A stretch of DNA of 64,000 bases from an uncultured Clostridia bacterium (lineage in GTDB: Bacteria; Bacillota; Clostridia; TANB77; CAG-465). The stretch is taken from positions 1 to 64,000 of the forward strand of contig CAOYAN010000003.1 of assembly GCA_948562205.1 (NCBI GenBank), in the 5' to 3' direction. This document shows positions 62,781 through 64,000 of this stretch, one piece after another (position 1 is the stretch's first letter; each line of letters starts with the position of its first letter). A program made the position numbers and the translations under genes. The notes beneath the pieces were generated by a model. That model saw only the letters and a list, made by a program, of their open reading frames with translations. It had not been told where the DNA came from and searched no databases.

Positions 62781-62825
62781 CAAGATATTTGTAATTGTTG
62801 AAATATCTTGTTTTTTTGGTATAAT
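62781..62825 (+). promoter_or_regulatory. Terminator overlapping the promoter of the aminoglycoside-enzyme gene
   Basis: CAAGATATTT (62781-62790) pairs with AAATATCTTG (62801-62810), followed by T7: a terminator for the CMD-cupin gene. TTGAAA (62798-62803) spans loop and right arm, with a 16-base spacer and TATAAT at 62820-62825. The leader to the ATG is about 17 bases with SD AAAGGA. Confidence 0.75.
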
Positions 62826-62848
62826 TAATATAGAAAGGATGGAATTTT

Positions 62849-64000
62849 ATGAATATAGTAGATGGAAATTTAAAGATTAGATTATTAACAAATGAAGACT
62901 TAAATTTAATATATAAGTGGCTAACAGATAAAAAAGTGTTAGAATTTTATGGTGGTAGAGATAAAAATTATACTTTTGAAAAAATAAAAGAAAAATATAC
63001 TGAGCCATGGGAAGATGAAGTTATAAGAGTAATAATAGAATATGATAATATACCTATAGGATATGGACAGATATATAAAATGTATGATGAATTATATGAA
63101 GATTATCATTATACTAAAACAAATGAAATAGTATATGGCATGGATCAGTTTATAGGTGAAACTAATTATTGGAGTATGGGAATTGGTACTAGATATATTA
63201 AACTTATCTTTGAATATTTAAGAAAAGAAAGAGGAGCAGATGCTGTAATACTAGATCCACATCAAGATAATATAAGAGCTATTAAATCATATAAGAAGGC
63301 AGGATTTAGAATTATAGAAGATTTGCCTAAACATGAATTACATGAGGGAGTAAAAAAAGACTGCTATTTGATGGAATATAGATATGATGACAATATTACA
63401 AATCTAAAGGCAATGAAGTATATAATTTCTCATACATTTAAAGATTTTAAAATTTGTACTATTAAAGTAATTGGTAGTGGTTATGATAGTGTAGCATATC
63501 TAGTAAATAATGAGTATATTTTTAAAATTAAGATTAGTGCTAATAAGAAAAAAGGATATACAAAGGAAAAAGCAATTTTAGATTTTTTAAATAAATATTT
63601 AATATCAGATATAAAAATACCCAAAATAGAATATAGTTATATTTCTGATGAATTTGAAATTATGGGATATAAAAGTATTGATGGTAGATTTTTAACTCCC
63701 AAAATATATGAGAATATGTCAGATAAACAAAAAGATATTTTAAAAAATGATATTGCAAAGTTTTTAAAACAGTTGCATAATTTAGATTATTCAGAAATTA
63801 GTGAATATTTAATAGATAATAGGGAAAATGTATTAGAGGAATATAAATTACTTAAAGAAACTATATATGATAAACTTACAAAAATTGAAAAAGAGTATAT
63901 AGAAAATTTTTTTGAAGAGCTAGATGCTACTAAAATTTTTGATGATAGAAAATGTTTATGTCACAATGATTTTAGTTCTAATCATTTATTACTTGATAAA
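62849..64000 (+). CDS. Bifunctional aminoglycoside AAC(6')/APH(2'')-like enzyme (3' end beyond window)
   Basis: An open frame of 384 codons that continues past the window edge. Residues 1 to about 175 form a GNAT aminoglycoside 6'-N-acetyltransferase, and the rest a 2''-O-phosphotransferase. Segments shared, as I recall it, with AAC(6')-Ie/APH(2'')-Ia include EFYGGRD, YTEPWEDE, GYGQIYKMYDELY, EIVYGMDQFIGE, DCYLMEYRYDDN and IGSGYDSVAYLVNNEYIFK. Asp99 (GMDQ) and Asp374 (CHNDFSSNH, Brenner motif) match the catalytic residue numbers known for that enzyme, so there is no net indel. About 95 residues with the DFG-like metal site should lie beyond 64000. Expected to acetylate and phosphorylate gentamicin-type drugs in the cytosol. 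No IS flanks it here. Confidence 0.93.
   Translation, partial: MNIVDGNLKIRLLTNEDLNLIYKWLTDKKVLEFYGGRDKNYTFEKIKEKYTEPWEDEVIRVIIEYDNIPIGYGQIYKMYDELYEDYHYTKTNEIVYGMDQFIGETNYWSMGIGTRYIKLIFEYLRKERGADAVILDPHQDNIRAIKSYKKAGFRIIEDLPKHELHEGVKKDCYLMEYRYDDNITNLKAMKYIISHTFKDFKICTIKVIGSGYDSVAYLVNNEYIFKIKISANKKKGYTKEKAILDFLNKYLISDIKIPKIEYSYISDEFEIMGYKSIDGRFLTPKIYENMSDKQKDILKNDIAKFLKQLHNLDYSEISEYLIDNRENVLEEYKLLKETIYDKLTKIEKEYIENFFEELDATKIFDDRKCLCHNDFSSNHLLLDK

Noticed and set aside
62849..64000. Separate stand-alone acetyltransferase and phosphotransferase genes
   Set aside because: The frame is open without interruption across both domains for 384 codons and aligns colinearly with the known bifunctional enzyme.

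Overview
The window is AT-rich DNA (about 27% G+C in a coding line I counted by hand) with dense, mostly plus-strand genes, strong Shine-Dalgarno (SD) sites (AGGAGG), sigma-A promoters (TTGACA-17-TATAAT) and hairpin/T-run terminators. Gene content (mtaB, DUF4321-radC-mreBCD-PBP2, ylmH-type S4 protein, dipicolinate synthase subunit A, YlbJ, DinD) points to a Bacillota chromosome of class Clostridia from a spore-forming lineage. I cannot name the species. No CRISPR array, insertion sequence, prophage module, rRNA operon or replication origin is visible.

Layout. 1-8 kb: a DUF523 gene, tRNA-Gly(TCC), a patatin-like lipase, dpaA-folD, and two secreted or surface proteins (a VWA/MucBP adhesin and an Ig-like repeat protein). 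8-22 kb: housekeeping genes (rsmE, an S66 carboxypeptidase, rpoZ with a cytidylate-kinase-like gene, glmM, priA, a beta-CASP nuclease, dusB, an S4 protein, mtaB), plus a lone pilin-like gene and a decayed minus-strand gene. 22-31 kb: a GT-C-like membrane protein, the cell-shape operon DUF4321-radC-mreB-mreC-mreD-PBP2, a phosphomannomutase/phosphoglucomutase, and dinD. 32-49 kb: a surface-polysaccharide locus with a Wzm/Wzt-type ABC exporter, two paralogous glycosyltransferases, a GT32 enzyme fused to a membrane domain, tandem DUF2142 proteins, several GT2/GT4 enzymes, a DUF2304/SMR pair and galE. It also holds a small gene of clearly higher G+C. 49-54 kb: an unrecognised 39-aa/752-aa pair, then a GT4 - flippase-like - SDR operon. 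54-58 kb: ylbJ with a small coat-like protein, an RlmI-like methyltransferase, and a cation antiporter behind a yybP-ykoY (Mn2+) riboswitch. 58-64 kb: stand-alone accessory genes (TspO, Nudix, SDR, flavodoxin, a frameshifted CMD-cupin gene).

The window ends inside an open reading frame that is a clear homologue of the bifunctional aminoglycoside-modifying enzyme AAC(6')-Ie/APH(2'')-Ia. Its two catalytic aspartates fall at the same residue numbers I recall for the clinical enzyme. Its base composition looks like its neighbours and no mobile element is visible beside it. I rate this the most important observation.

The intergenic DNA is unusually compact. Terminator hairpins repeatedly overlap the next promoter or SD. 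One SD is separated from its start codon by a hairpin, and two genes have a good SD with no AUG/GUG/UUG at normal spacing.
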